A DNA stretch of 64,000 nucleotides from CAVVYV01 sp963818205 (lineage in GTDB: Bacteria; Actinomycetota; Thermoleophilia; Solirubrobacterales; 70-9), in assembly GCA_963818205.1 (NCBI GenBank), contig CAWFRG010000001.1, forward strand, positions 1 through 64,000, in the 5' to 3' direction. The position numbers and the translations under genes are program-made. Shown piece after piece: positions 16,098-23,995 of the stretch (position 1 is the stretch's first letter; each line of letters begins with the position of its first letter). The notes beneath the pieces are model-generated. The model worked only from the letters and a program-made list of their open reading frames with translations, ran no database searches and was not told the origin of the DNA.

Positions 16098-16516
16098 TGG
16101 ATCACGACGTGCTCGGGATCCTGCTCGGCCTCATCGCTGAACTTCGACGGGCACTTGGTGATCAGGCTGTCGTGCTCGGCGACGAAGGTCCCGTCATCGA
16201 GCTTGCCAGTGACGATCACCTCGCGGCCGTCCCGGAACGGATCGGGGACGGTGCCGGTGTAGGTCACCGGCAGGCTCTCGGAGCCATCGCGGTCAGCGAT
16301 CCTGAAGCGCAGATCGCCGTCGGTGCGCTGGATCGTCCCCGGCACCACCTTCCCGGTGAGGTCGTAGGTGCCGGTCGCGTTCGACGAGACCAGATCGGAC
16401 GGCTGCTTGGCCTCGGTCGAGGCGCTGAAGGACGTGTAGACGAGCCCGGCCGCCAGCAGCACTGCCGCGGAGAGCGCGACGATCAGGCGGATCTTTCGCT
16501 TCCGGGCGGGATCCAC
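16094..16516 (-). CDS. ccmE: cytochrome c maturation haem chaperone CcmE, cysteine-type
   Basis: 140 residues: one N-terminal membrane anchor (LIVALSAAVLLAAGLVYTSF) and the beta-barrel OB-type domain (YDLTGKVVPGTI, RFRIADRDG, LPVTYTGTVPDPFRDGREVIVTGKL). The haem-attachment region reads AEHDSLITKCPSKF. In classic CcmE a histidine in K-H-D-E-x-Y binds haem; in the C-x-x-x-Y type a cysteine does. Here the cysteine fits the second type, but the tyrosine is a phenylalanine. It carries haem from the CcmABC module to CcmF. Confidence 0.88.
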   Translation of the reverse strand: MDPARKRKIRLIVALSAAVLLAAGLVYTSFSASTEAKQPSDLVSSNATGTYDLTGKVVPGTIQRTDGDLRFRIADRDGSESLPVTYTGTVPDPFRDGREVIVTGKLDDGTFVAEHDSLITKCPSKFSDEAEQDPEHVVIQ

Positions 16517-16622
16517 AGCGGGTGAATTATCGCAACGTGGGGCTTAGGTCCGGCCCCCCAGCCTCCCTACACACCCGCTGGCATACGATGCGCCGGCCTC
16601 GTCCACTCGACCAGGAGGAGCC

Positions 16623-17081
16623 TTGCCTCGACCCGCGACCGCCGGCCTCGTGCTGCTCGCCGCCGCCTCCCTCGGCCTCGCCGCCTGCGGCGACACCGCC
16701 GAGAAGAACGACTACGTCGACGAGGTCAACAAGGTCACCTCCACCCTGCAAAGCGGCCTCACCGAGGTCGGCAGCGGTGCCACGGCCAACTCGCCCGATC
16801 AGGCGGCGGCGGTGTTCGATCAGTTCGCCGGGCAGCTTGGGACTGGAACAACGGACCTGGAGGAGATCACCGCACCCGAGGACGTCGCCGACCTCCAGGA
16901 CGAGATCGTCCAGAACCTGCGGGCGCTCGAAGACGAGGCGACGGGCGCCGCCGAGGAGATCAGGAGCGGTGGGGCGGCGGCGATCGCCGGCGTGGTCGCG
17001 CAGTTCCTCACCGAGGCGAACAGGATCGGAATCGAAATCGACTCGACGATCGGCGAGATCAACTCGATGCTGCAGGGCTAG
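16623..17081 (+). CDS. small lipoprotein of unknown function
   Basis: TTG at 16623 follows AGGAGGAG. The 152-residue product has a lipoprotein signal (AGLVLLAAASLGLAAC) and a helical mature part rich in Glu/Asp/Ala (VNKVTSTLQSGLTEVGSG, DLQDEIVQNLRALEDEATG). No catalytic motif is seen. Its stop overlaps the stop of the convergent gene at 17078 by four bases. It may be a surface-anchored helical protein; no function is claimed. Confidence 0.7.
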   Translation: MPRPATAGLVLLAAASLGLAACGDTAEKNDYVDEVNKVTSTLQSGLTEVGSGATANSPDQAAAVFDQFAGQLGTGTTDLEEITAPEDVADLQDEIVQNLRALEDEATGAAEEIRSGGAAAIAGVVAQFLTEANRIGIEIDSTIGEINSMLQG

Positions 17082-17422
17082 CGGCGACTCTTCCCGGTGC
17101 GCCGCCGGAGGGCGAACTCGATCGTCCGCCCCACAGGGCGGAACGGGATCACGATCGTGGCGACGCTCCCCGCCAGCTCGATGGGGCCGAGCTTCTCGAG
17201 CAGCATCCCGAGCTCATCGGCCTCTCGCTCGCTGAGCTTCGAGGGCCGCCCCTTCGACTTCCGGACAAGCTTGATGAACCGCGCCCGCTCGTCGGGATCG
17301 AGCCGCCTCCAGTGCCGCCGAGTGGTCAGAGCCACCTCGGCTGCGGCGATCAGCCACAGCCGCCGCGCAAACCAGCGGCTTCGCCGGAGGGTCCGCCTGC
17401 CGATGCCGCCGATCAAGCTCAA
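17078..17422 (-). CDS. conserved small hypothetical basic protein
   Basis: From TTG 17420-17422 the product is 114 residues, basic, with a central LDPDERARFIKLVRKSKGRPSKLS motif and a hydrophobic strand AGSVATIVIPF near the end. The same frame is open further upstream, but that part is the tRNA-Gly gene in reverse, so the protein must start after it. No ribosome site is visible. I do not recognise a family; the RxxKGRPSKLS basic patch hints at nucleic-acid contact. Confidence 0.5.
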   Translation of the reverse strand: MSLIGGIGRRTLRRSRWFARRLWLIAAAEVALTTRRHWRRLDPDERARFIKLVRKSKGRPSKLSEREADELGMLLEKLGPIELAGSVATIVIPFRPVGRTIEFALRRRTGKSRR

Positions 17423-17424
17423 GA

Positions 17425-17497
17425 AGCGGACGACGGGTCTCGAACCCGCTACCTCGAGCTTGGGAAGCTCGCGCTCTACCAGGTGAGCTACGTCCGC
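17425..17497 (-). tRNA. tRNA-Gly (anticodon CCC)
   Basis: The minus strand folds as a complete cloverleaf: acceptor GCGGACG/CGTCCGC, D stem GCTC/GAGC, anticodon stem CGAGC/GCTCG with loop TTCCCAA, and T stem GCGGG/CCCGT (one G-T pair) with loop TTCGAGA. The anticodon is CCC. The CCA end is not encoded. The downstream coding frame on the same strand follows closely. Confidence 0.93.
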
Positions 17498-17546
17498 GTT
17501 GCCCGCACATTCTAGGTTCGGAGCGCGCTCTCTACGCTTGCGGCGT

Positions 17547-18068
17547 ATGAGCGCGAAGACCTTGGTTGCCGTGATCGCGGTGCTGGCCGTGATCGGCCTG
17601 CTTGGCTTCGGCCTCTTGAGCAAGGGCGAGGCCGCGATCGCAGTGGGCGACCCGGCGCCCGATAAGGAGCTCGCCAGTCTCGACGGCGCGGGAACGGGCC
17701 GGCTCGCGGATTACCGAGGCGGTTGGGTGCTGGTCAACTTCTGGGCATCCTGGTGCGACCCCTGCCGCGATGAGGCGCCCGCGCTCGAGGCCTTTGGACA
17801 GGCGCACCAGGGAGGGGATTTCACCGTCTTGGGCATCAACCTCGACGACACCACCGACGACGCACTGGGGTTCGTGCAGGAGTACGGGCTCACCTACCCC
17901 CAACTGAGGGACGGGGATGGGCGCGAGCGCCGCGACGCGTATGGGATGACGGGTTTCCCGGAGTCGTTCCTGGTCGATCCGAAGGGCGAGATCGCGCTGA
18001 TCCGCCGGGGCCCAGTCGATGCCAGGTACCTCGAGGACGAGGTGCTGCCGGTGATCCGAAGCGGCTAG
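17547..18068 (+). CDS. TlpA/ResA/CcmG-type membrane-anchored thioredoxin
   Basis: A 173-residue protein starting MSAKTLVAVIAVLAVIGLLG, an uncleaved or signal-anchor helix. The thioredoxin domain follows, with VLVNFWASWCDPCRDEAPAL containing the active site W-C-D-P-C, a cis-proline region (GMTGFPESFLVDPKG) and the strand FTVLGINLDD. It most likely keeps apocytochrome c cysteines reduced outside the membrane for CcmF/CcmH, since ccmH follows by 51 bp. TACGCT eight bases before the ATG suggests a leaderless start. Confidence 0.85.
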   Translation: MSAKTLVAVIAVLAVIGLLGFGLLSKGEAAIAVGDPAPDKELASLDGAGTGRLADYRGGWVLVNFWASWCDPCRDEAPALEAFGQAHQGGDFTVLGINLDDTTDDALGFVQEYGLTYPQLRDGDGRERRDAYGMTGFPESFLVDPKGEIALIRRGPVDARYLEDEVLPVIRSG

Positions 18069-18119
18069 CGCGGTCCCGGCCCGACGTCAGCACCTCCGAG
18101 GCGGGACTACTCTGGGTAC

Positions 18120-18560
18120 ATGAGGAGTGCGATTGGCCTGCTGGTGGCGATCGCCGTGCTGGCCCCCGGGTCGGCCGCGGCCCAGACGCGAGCCTCCCTG
18201 CCGGACATCGAAGACGAGGTGATGTGCCCGATCTGTGGCACCCTCCTCCAACTCTCGGACGCCCCTCAGGCGGAGCGGGAGCGCGAGCTGATTCGCCGCC
18301 TGATCGCAGAGGGACGGGACAAGGAGCAGATCAAGGACGCACTGGTCGCTGAGTACGGCGAGGAGGTCCTGGCAACACCCGCCTCCTCAGGCTTCGACCT
18401 GACCGCCTGGGTTCTGCCCCTGCTGGCGCTCGGCGGCGTCGTGATCGGGTTGACCATCTGGCTTCGGCGACGCAGGCGGCTGACCGTTGCCCCGGCGCAG
18501 CCACTCGATCCGGCCGAGGCGGAGCGGCTCGAGGCCGACCTGGCTCGCCACCCCCGCTAG
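18120..18560 (+). CDS. ccmH: cytochrome c maturation protein CcmH/CycL
   Basis: 146 residues: a cleavable signal peptide (IGLLVAIAVLAPGSAAAQ), the redox motif VMCPICG near residue 39, the helical bundle (ERERELIRRLIAEGRDKEQIKDAL, EYGEEVLATP), then a membrane helix (WVLPLLALGGVVIGLTIWL) and a short basic tail. CcmH reduces the haem-binding motif of apocytochrome c and works with CcmF. TACTCT six bases upstream of the ATG suggests a leaderless mRNA. Together with the minus-strand ccmE-ccmF it forms a divided maturation locus around the tRNA. Confidence 0.9.
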   Translation: MRSAIGLLVAIAVLAPGSAAAQTRASLPDIEDEVMCPICGTLLQLSDAPQAERERELIRRLIAEGRDKEQIKDALVAEYGEEVLATPASSGFDLTAWVLPLLALGGVVIGLTIWLRRRRRLTVAPAQPLDPAEAERLEADLARHPR

Positions 18561-18589
18561 GCGCCTTCTGGTGGTGTTTAGCTCTGCGC

Positions 18590-20230
18590 CTACATCCGCT
18601 CCGGCGCCGAGATGCCCAGCAATCCGAGCGTTCGTGCGATCGTCCGCTTGGTCAGCAGGCAGAGCCCCAGTCGCGCCTCCTCGACCCCTTCGCCCTCCGC
18701 CCCGACCACCTGGCAGTCTCGATAGAAGGCGTGGAAGTCGGCGGCGATCGCCATCCCGTAGGCGCAGAGGCGATGCGGCGCCCGGCGCGATGCCGTCTCC
18801 GAGACCTCGTCCGGTAGCTCGCAGATCCGCTTGATCAGCGCCCGCTCGGAGGGCTCGACCGGCGACGCGGCGGCCCAGAAGTCGGCCGACGCCGCCCGCT
18901 CCTCGGCGCCCTCCCCAGCCTTGCGGAGGATGCTGGCGATCCGGGCGTGCGCGTACTGGACGTAGTAGACCGGGTTCTCGGCGGACGTCCGCCTGGCCAG
19001 CTCGAGGTCGAGGTCGACCGTGGTGTCGTGGCTCCGCTGGAGCATGAAGAAGCGGGTGGCGTCGGCGCCGATGTCGTCGAGCAGCTCGTCGAGGCTGACG
19101 AACTCGCCCTTCCGCTTCGACATCTGAGCGCGCTCGCCGCCCTCGACCACGTGGACGAGCTGCATGATCGGCGCCTCGAGCCCATCGGGGTCATAGCCGA
19201 GGGCCGCCAGGCCGGCTCGCAGGCGGCCCACGTAGCCGTGATGGTCGGCACCGAGCACGTCGATCATCCGCTCCGCCCCGCGCTCGAGCTTGCTCCGGTG
19301 ATACGCCAGGTCGGAGAGCAGGTAAGTCGGGTCCCCCTCCGAGCGGACCAGGACCCGGTCCTTGTCGTCGCCGAAGCTGGTGGTGCGCAGCCAGGTGGCC
19401 CCCTCACTCTCGTAGACGTGGCCCGAGTCGCGGAGGTCGGCCAGCACCTGGTCGAACGCATTCGATTCGTAGACCGCCTGCTCCGAGGTCCAGGTGTCGA
19501 AGACGACCCCGTAGCGCTTCAAGGTCTCCTCCGCCGCGGCGACCATCAGGGCGACCCCCCGCCTGCCGACCGAGGAGAGATCACCGGCGTCGATCCCCTC
19601 CTCCTTCAGGGTGGCCGCGATCTCGTTCAAGTACTCGCCTTCGTAGCCTCCCTCGGGCACCGGCTCCCCCCTCATCCGGGCGGCGATCGAGGCGGCGAAG
19701 CGCTCGATCTGGCCGCCGCGGTCATTGATGTAGTACTCGCGCTCGACCCGGTGGCCGACGAACCCGAGCACCCTCGCCACCGCGTCTCCGTAGGCGGCAT
19801 GGCGCCCGCTGGCGGCGGTGAGCGGCCCGGTCGGGTTGGCGGAGACGAACTCGATGTTGATCGACTCCTGTGGCTCGGCCCCCGCCGGGCGCCCGATCGC
19901 CTCCCCGGCGGCGGCAAGCGCCGAGGCGGCGCCTCGATACCAGTCGTCCGCGAGAAAGAGGTTGAGGAAGCCGGGGCCGGCGACCTCGACCCGCTCGAGT
20001 TGCGTCTCGAGCCGCCCCTGGAGCTCCTCGGCGAGCCGCTCTGCGATCCCCCGCGGCTGCTCGCCGAGGGTCGGCGCGAGCAGCATCGCGGCATTGGTCG
20101 AGTAGTCGCCGAACTCCGGCTTCGGCGGGCGCTCGAGCACCGGAGCCGAGGCGCCGTCCTCGGCGCCGGCAGCGAGAGTGCTTGCCGCCGCGTCCACGGC
20201 CGCGCGCAGATCGGCTACCGGGTCGCTCAT
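18590..20230 (-). CDS. argS: arginyl-tRNA synthetase, HIGH motif altered
   Basis: The 546-residue protein has the N-terminal Add-1 domain, class I core and DALR anticodon-binding domain in the right order. Supporting motifs are FVSANPTGPL (128-137), YYINDRGGQI, LGADHHGYVGR, AQMSKRKGEFVSLDELL (the KMSKS region) and YVQYAHARI. The HIGH signature is unusual: after PTGPL the family has H-x-G-H, but here it is TAAS-GR, so both histidines are replaced. The surrounding sequence is clean. It is apparently the only argS in the window. Charges tRNA-Arg. Confidence 0.9.
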   Translation of the reverse strand: MSDPVADLRAAVDAAASTLAAGAEDGASAPVLERPPKPEFGDYSTNAAMLLAPTLGEQPRGIAERLAEELQGRLETQLERVEVAGPGFLNLFLADDWYRGAASALAAAGEAIGRPAGAEPQESINIEFVSANPTGPLTAASGRHAAYGDAVARVLGFVGHRVEREYYINDRGGQIERFAASIAARMRGEPVPEGGYEGEYLNEIAATLKEEGIDAGDLSSVGRRGVALMVAAAEETLKRYGVVFDTWTSEQAVYESNAFDQVLADLRDSGHVYESEGATWLRTTSFGDDKDRVLVRSEGDPTYLLSDLAYHRSKLERGAERMIDVLGADHHGYVGRLRAGLAALGYDPDGLEAPIMQLVHVVEGGERAQMSKRKGEFVSLDELLDDIGADATRFFMLQRSHDTTVDLDLELARRTSAENPVYYVQYAHARIASILRKAGEGAEERAASADFWAAASPVEPSERALIKRICELPDEVSETASRRAPHRLCAYGMAIAADFHAFYRDCQVVGAEGEGVEEARLGLCLLTKRTIARTLGLLGISAPERM

Positions 20231-20253
20231 CGCGATCGAACCCTAGTGGTCGA

Positions 20254-20865
20254 TCACTGCGTGGCCGCTGGCCGCTGGCCGCCCTGGAACTCGATCTCGC
20301 GGATCACCTTCGCGGGGGCGCCGGCGGCGATCACCCCAGCCGGCAGGTCGCGGGTGACGACCGAGTTGGCACCGATCACGGAGCGCTCGCCGATCTGCAC
20401 TCCTCCGGTGACGACGCAGCCGACACCGAACCAGCAGTTCGAGCCGATCCGGACCGGGCCCTTGGGCTCGAAGCCCTGCCAGGTGACCGGCTTGCCCGGA
20501 TCGTCGTAGCGATGGTCGGCGTCGCCGACGAAGCAGTTGTTGGCGAACATCACGTGGTCGCCGATCTCGATCAGCTCCACCGCCGCCAGCATCGTGTTCC
20601 GGTTGAGGAAGCAGCCCGAGCCGATCGTGATCCGCGCCTGCGGGGAGAGCGTCAGCCAGCAGCCGGGCTCGAGCAGGGTGTCCCTGCCGATCTCGAGCCT
20701 GCCGGAGTCGAGGGCCTCGAGCACCTCCCCCTCGACCGGGTAGCGGATGAAGGCTCCCGCGTCGGCCATATGGCGGTTGATCCGCCAGCGGCGCAGCGGG
20801 CGGCGGTTGCGCTCGTACCAACGCCGCTTGATCCACCAGGTGCGCCATTGGGCAAGCGACGCCAC
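20254..20865 (-). CDS. left-handed beta-helix acyltransferase (WbbJ/maa-like)
   Basis: 203 residues with hexapeptide repeats: IGRDTLLEPGCWL, ITIGSGCFLNRNTM, IEIGDHVMFANNCFVGDADHRYD, RIGSNCWFGVGCVVTGGVQIGERSVIGANSVVTRDLP. The loop with D-x-x-H-R-Y is typical of O-acetyltransferases of the CysE/LacA/NodL group, where a histidine is catalytic. The terminal AGAPAKVI is the usual closing motif. Starts at GTG 20863-20865. It probably acetylates a sugar or cell-surface precursor; acceptor unknown. Confidence 0.8.
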   Translation of the reverse strand: MASLAQWRTWWIKRRWYERNRRPLRRWRINRHMADAGAFIRYPVEGEVLEALDSGRLEIGRDTLLEPGCWLTLSPQARITIGSGCFLNRNTMLAAVELIEIGDHVMFANNCFVGDADHRYDDPGKPVTWQGFEPKGPVRIGSNCWFGVGCVVTGGVQIGERSVIGANSVVTRDLPAGVIAAGAPAKVIREIEFQGGQRPAATQ

Positions 20866-20874
20866 GCGAGGAGG

Positions 20875-21291
20875 TTAGTGGTGGTACTGCTCACCGGCGA
20901 GGATCTTGGTCGCCCGGAAGAGCTGCTCGAGGAGGACCACGCGAGCGAGCTGGTGCGCGATCGTCTGGGGCCCGAGGGCGATCCGCTCGTCGGCGAGCGC
21001 CAGGGCGTCCGGCCCCAGCCCGCGTGGCCCGCCGATCAGGAAACAGAGATCGAGCGCGTCGATCCGCCGCTCCGAGAGCCAGCTGCTCCACTCTCGGGAG
21101 CTGAGCGACCGACCGCCCCGATCCATCGCGACCACGTGCGCACGCTTGGGCACCCGCCCCCCCAGGTTGACCTCGTCGCGAACCTCGATCACCTCGACCG
21201 GCTGGTGGCGCTGGAGCAGCTTCCGGTAGTGGGCGTCGGCCGCGATGAACGGCTCCTTCACCTTGCCGACCACGATCAGTACGACCTTCAC
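20875..21291 (-). CDS. rlmH: 23S rRNA pseudouridine1915 N3-methyltransferase
   Basis: 138 residues from GTG 21289-21291: KVVLIVVGKVKE at the start, LDLCFLIGGPRGLGPD for the SAM-binding trefoil knot, and the C-terminal knot helix with HQLARVVLLEQLFRATKI ending YHH. Length and motifs fit RlmH (SPOUT family), which methylates pseudouridine 1915 of 23S rRNA. It lies close to the acyltransferase gene (9 bp). Confidence 0.9.
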   Translation of the reverse strand: MKVVLIVVGKVKEPFIAADAHYRKLLQRHQPVEVIEVRDEVNLGGRVPKRAHVVAMDRGGRSLSSREWSSWLSERRIDALDLCFLIGGPRGLGPDALALADERIALGPQTIAHQLARVVLLEQLFRATKILAGEQYHH

Positions 21292-21340
21292 CGAACCCCC
21301 GATATCCGCGAGGCGCAAGCCAAGCGGATGGCCGAATTGG

Positions 21341-22633
21341 TCAAGGACGCTCGCCCTGCTCCCACGCAAGCGCCTCGCCGATCCGTTGCATCGTCGTCGG
21401 ATGGGTGCGGAGCAGGAAGCTGACCAGCCCCGGCGGGTCCGGGTCGGAGACGTTCTGCTTCGCCAGCCGCTGCTGCAACTCGATCAGCCCCTGCGGATCG
21501 TCGGTCAGCTCGAGGGCGAAGGTGTCTGCCCTCGCCTCCACCCCCCGGGAGAGCTGGTTGCCGGCGACCCCGATGACGAAGCTGACCACGGCGACCCCGA
21601 TCGCGAACGCGGGCAGGAACGAGGGCAGGCCCGGTTCGCCACCCCCTCGGCGGGCGATCGCTCCCGAGATCCCGGAGACCGCGAGCAATCCCAGCGGCGC
21701 CACGATCGCAAGAAACAGGAGGCCTCGCTGGATGTCGCGTCCCTTCACGTGCCCGAGCTCGTGGGCGATCACCGAGCGGCGCTCGCTGCGGTCGAGGTCG
21801 TTGAGCAGGGTGTCGTAGAGGACGACCCGCTTGCTCGGGCCGAGGCCATTGACGTAGGCGTTGATCGCGGTGCTCCGGCGGCTGGCGTCGACTCGATAGA
21901 CCTCGCCGATGTCGATCCCGGCGCGCTCGCCGAGCTCGAGCACGTCGTCGCGCGCCTTCCCCGGCGGGAGCTTCTCGAACTTGTTGAACACCGGGTCGAG
22001 GATCACCGGAGCGAGCCAGATGAAGACGGCTGCGGCAGCGACCGCCGCGACCGACCCGGGGATCCACCAGCGCCCGCCGTACCGCCGGATCAGGGCGAGG
22101 GCGGCGGTGCCGACGGCGCCCGCGAGCAGCGCCCCAATCCCCGCCGACTTCAGCCAGTCGACCGCCCAGTCGCCGATCTCCTGGGTTGAGAGGCCGACGT
22201 CGACCGAGCGCTCGTGGGCGGCGACGCTGAAGGGCAGGGTGACGATCGCGACCGCGACCGAGAGCCCGGCCGCGGCGGCGGCTCCGCCCAGCACGGGGCG
22301 CCCGCCGAGGCGCTCCAGCCCGCGCCTCACCGGCGCCGGGCGGCCGGTCGCCAGCAGGACCAGCAGCACTCCCTCGGCGGCGAGGCTGCCGACGAAGAGC
22401 AGGCGCTGGCCGGAGCGAAAGTCCCGTGCCCGCTCGATCTCCCCCTGGGTGAAGAAGGCGCCCTCGTCGGCGTGGACCGGCTCGATCACGTCGCGGGGGC
22501 GCAGCAGCCACGCCGCCGCCTCGGCGACGACCACCGCGGCCACCGCCGTGGCGCCGAGCCGCAGCCATCGAGGGGCTTGTCCGGCAGACGGGCCGCGCAC
22601 CGTCGCCCTACGATAGGCGACCTCTTTCACCAC
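21341..22633 (-). CDS. M48 family zinc metalloprotease (CAAX/Ste24-like)
   Basis: 430 residues with six or so membrane helices, the zinc motif HELGH in ERRSVIAHELGHVKGRDIQRG, and the third ligand region SRGVEARADTFAL. The segment RRSTAINAYVNGLGPSKRVVLYDTLL is typical of Ste24-like M48 proteases. It is likely a membrane-embedded protease acting in quality control. Starts at GTG 22631-22633. A REP-like palindrome lies immediately upstream. Confidence 0.88.
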   Translation of the reverse strand: MVKEVAYRRATVRGPSAGQAPRWLRLGATAVAAVVVAEAAAWLLRPRDVIEPVHADEGAFFTQGEIERARDFRSGQRLLFVGSLAAEGVLLVLLATGRPAPVRRGLERLGGRPVLGGAAAAAGLSVAVAIVTLPFSVAAHERSVDVGLSTQEIGDWAVDWLKSAGIGALLAGAVGTAALALIRRYGGRWWIPGSVAAVAAAAVFIWLAPVILDPVFNKFEKLPPGKARDDVLELGERAGIDIGEVYRVDASRRSTAINAYVNGLGPSKRVVLYDTLLNDLDRSERRSVIAHELGHVKGRDIQRGLLFLAIVAPLGLLAVSGISGAIARRGGGEPGLPSFLPAFAIGVAVVSFVIGVAGNQLSRGVEARADTFALELTDDPQGLIELQQRLAKQNVSDPDPPGLVSFLLRTHPTTMQRIGEALAWEQGERP

Positions 22634-22642
22634 CCCACTCAG

Positions 22643-22688
22643 GGGTCAGGTCTTGCGATACGACATGTTGCATTGCAAGACCTGACCC
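22643..22688. repeat. REP-like palindrome, copy 1
   Basis: GGGTCAGGTCTTGC (22643-22656) pairs with GCAAGACCTGACCC (22675-22688) over 14 bp with an 18-nt loop containing ACGACAT. A near copy is at 25203-25248. Such GGTCAGGTCTTGC palindromes resemble the REP/RAYT type of interspersed repeat; no transposase gene is in the window. Confidence 0.75.
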
Positions 22689-22700
22689 TGTCTCTTCCTC

Positions 22701-23444
22701 ATGCGCGTCGCCATCCTCACCGACATCCACAGCAACCTGCCCGCGCTCGAGGCCGTCCTCGAGGAGATCGACGACGCCGGCCTCGAGAAGCGCTGGTGCC
22801 TCGGGGACGTGGTCGGGTACGGCGCCCAGCCCGACGAATGCGCGCGGGTCGTCTCCGAGCGCTGCGAGCTGAGCCTGGTCGGCAACCACGACCTCGCCGT
22901 CACCGGCGAGATCGACACCGACGTCTTCTCGGCCTCAGCGGCGGCGGCGGTCAAGTGGACGCGCGAACACTCGAAGAGGGAGACGATCGATTTCCTCAAG
23001 AGCCTGAAGCCGGAGAACGCGGAGCACCAGGTCGGGCTCTACCACGCCTCGCCTCGGGACCCGGTCTGGGAGTACGTGCTCGCCGTCGACCAGGCCCGCG
23101 AGTGCATGGAGGAGCAGTCTGCTCGAGTCAGCTTCATCGGCCACTCGCACGTCGCCCTCTGGTTCTCGGACGGGCCCGGGCCGGGCCCGGTCGGCAACGC
23201 CGGCGGCGGCCAGGCCGAGGGCGGACTCGAGCTCGACGTCTCCGAGAAGCGCTGGCTGCTCAACCCGGGGAGCGTCGGCCAGCCTCGAGACGGCGATCCA
23301 CGCGCCGCCTGGCTCGAGCTCGACACCGACGCCTGGAAGGTCATCTACCACCGGGTGAGCTACGACATCGACCGGGCCGCCGAGCCGATCAGGGAGGCCG
23401 GCCTCCCCGAGCACCTCGCCGACCGGCTCTACGTGGGCCAGTGA
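22701..23444 (+). CDS. metallophosphoesterase (YfcE/diadenosine tetraphosphatase-like)
   Basis: 247 residues carrying the calcineurin-type motifs: D-x-H in AILTDIHSNLPALEAV, GDVVGYG, GNHDLAV, and the late GHSH in FIGHSHVALW. The insert PGPGPVGNAGGGQAEGG is a flexible loop. Metal-dependent hydrolysis of phosphoesters is inferred from the family; the substrate is not evident. No signal peptide. The REP-like element directly precedes it. Confidence 0.85.
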   Translation: MRVAILTDIHSNLPALEAVLEEIDDAGLEKRWCLGDVVGYGAQPDECARVVSERCELSLVGNHDLAVTGEIDTDVFSASAAAAVKWTREHSKRETIDFLKSLKPENAEHQVGLYHASPRDPVWEYVLAVDQARECMEEQSARVSFIGHSHVALWFSDGPGPGPVGNAGGGQAEGGLELDVSEKRWLLNPGSVGQPRDGDPRAAWLELDTDAWKVIYHRVSYDIDRAAEPIREAGLPEHLADRLYVGQ

Positions 23445-23500
23445 TCGCGGTGCGAATGCCTGCAACGAGAGCCCAAGAGGGCATAGCTAGTATCGCCGCG

Positions 23501-23995
23501 GTGCCCAGAGCGAAGCCAATATTCGCCGTCCTCGCCCTCGCCGCCTCGCTGGCGGTCGCCGGTTGCGGCAGCGACAGCGAGGGCCAGGGCGATCTTCCGG
23601 CCGGCGACGCCGCGACCCTGCTCGGGCAGCTGCAGGAGGTCCAGGCCAACCTCGACGTCGGCAGTTGCTTCGTCGCCGCCGACGAGGCCGACAACCTGAT
23701 CGCCGACATCCAGGACCTGCCCGGCGACGTCGACGGCGACCTCCGCCGGGCGCTGGAGAACGGGGCGGAGCAGCTCAGGGTGCTGCTCGAGGATCCGGAC
23801 CAGTGCCAGCGGCCCACCACCACCGAGACGACCACTGAGGAGACCACCACCCAGGAGACCTCGACCGAGAAGACCACCACCGAGGAGACGACCACCGAGC
23901 CGCCGACGACCACCACCACCCCGACGCAGACCACGCCGACCACCCCCGGCTCCGGCGGCGTCGGCCCCGGCGGAACCGGGCAGGGGGGCCTGTGA
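23501..23995 (+). CDS. lipoprotein with Thr/Glu-rich tail
   Basis: From GTG 23501 the 164-residue product has a lipoprotein signal (IFAVLALAASLAVAGC), a helical domain of about 90 residues (LLGQLQEVQANLDVGSC...ALENGAEQLRVLLEDPDQC) with two cysteines, and a low-complexity Thr/Glu tail (repeated TTTE/EETTT). TAGTAT at 23488-23493, seven bases before the GTG, suggests a leaderless mRNA. Its stop overlaps the kinase start (GTGA). It may be an extracellular partner of the kinase; that is inferred from position only. Confidence 0.75.
   Translation: MPRAKPIFAVLALAASLAVAGCGSDSEGQGDLPAGDAATLLGQLQEVQANLDVGSCFVAADEADNLIADIQDLPGDVDGDLRRALENGAEQLRVLLEDPDQCQRPTTTETTTEETTTQETSTEKTTTEETTTEPPTTTTTPTQTTPTTPGSGGVGPGGTGQGGL

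Noticed and set aside
17426..17623. N-terminal extension of the minus-strand hypothetical protein
   Set aside because: It translates the tRNA-Gly gene, so it cannot be genuine protein.
18947..20509. 520-codon plus-strand ORF
   Set aside because: Antisense shadow of argS, with no recognisable motif.
22214..23995. Long plus-strand ORF covering the phosphoesterase in another frame
   Set aside because: Only its last 164 codons (lipoprotein) look like protein; the earlier part is a shadow of two other genes.
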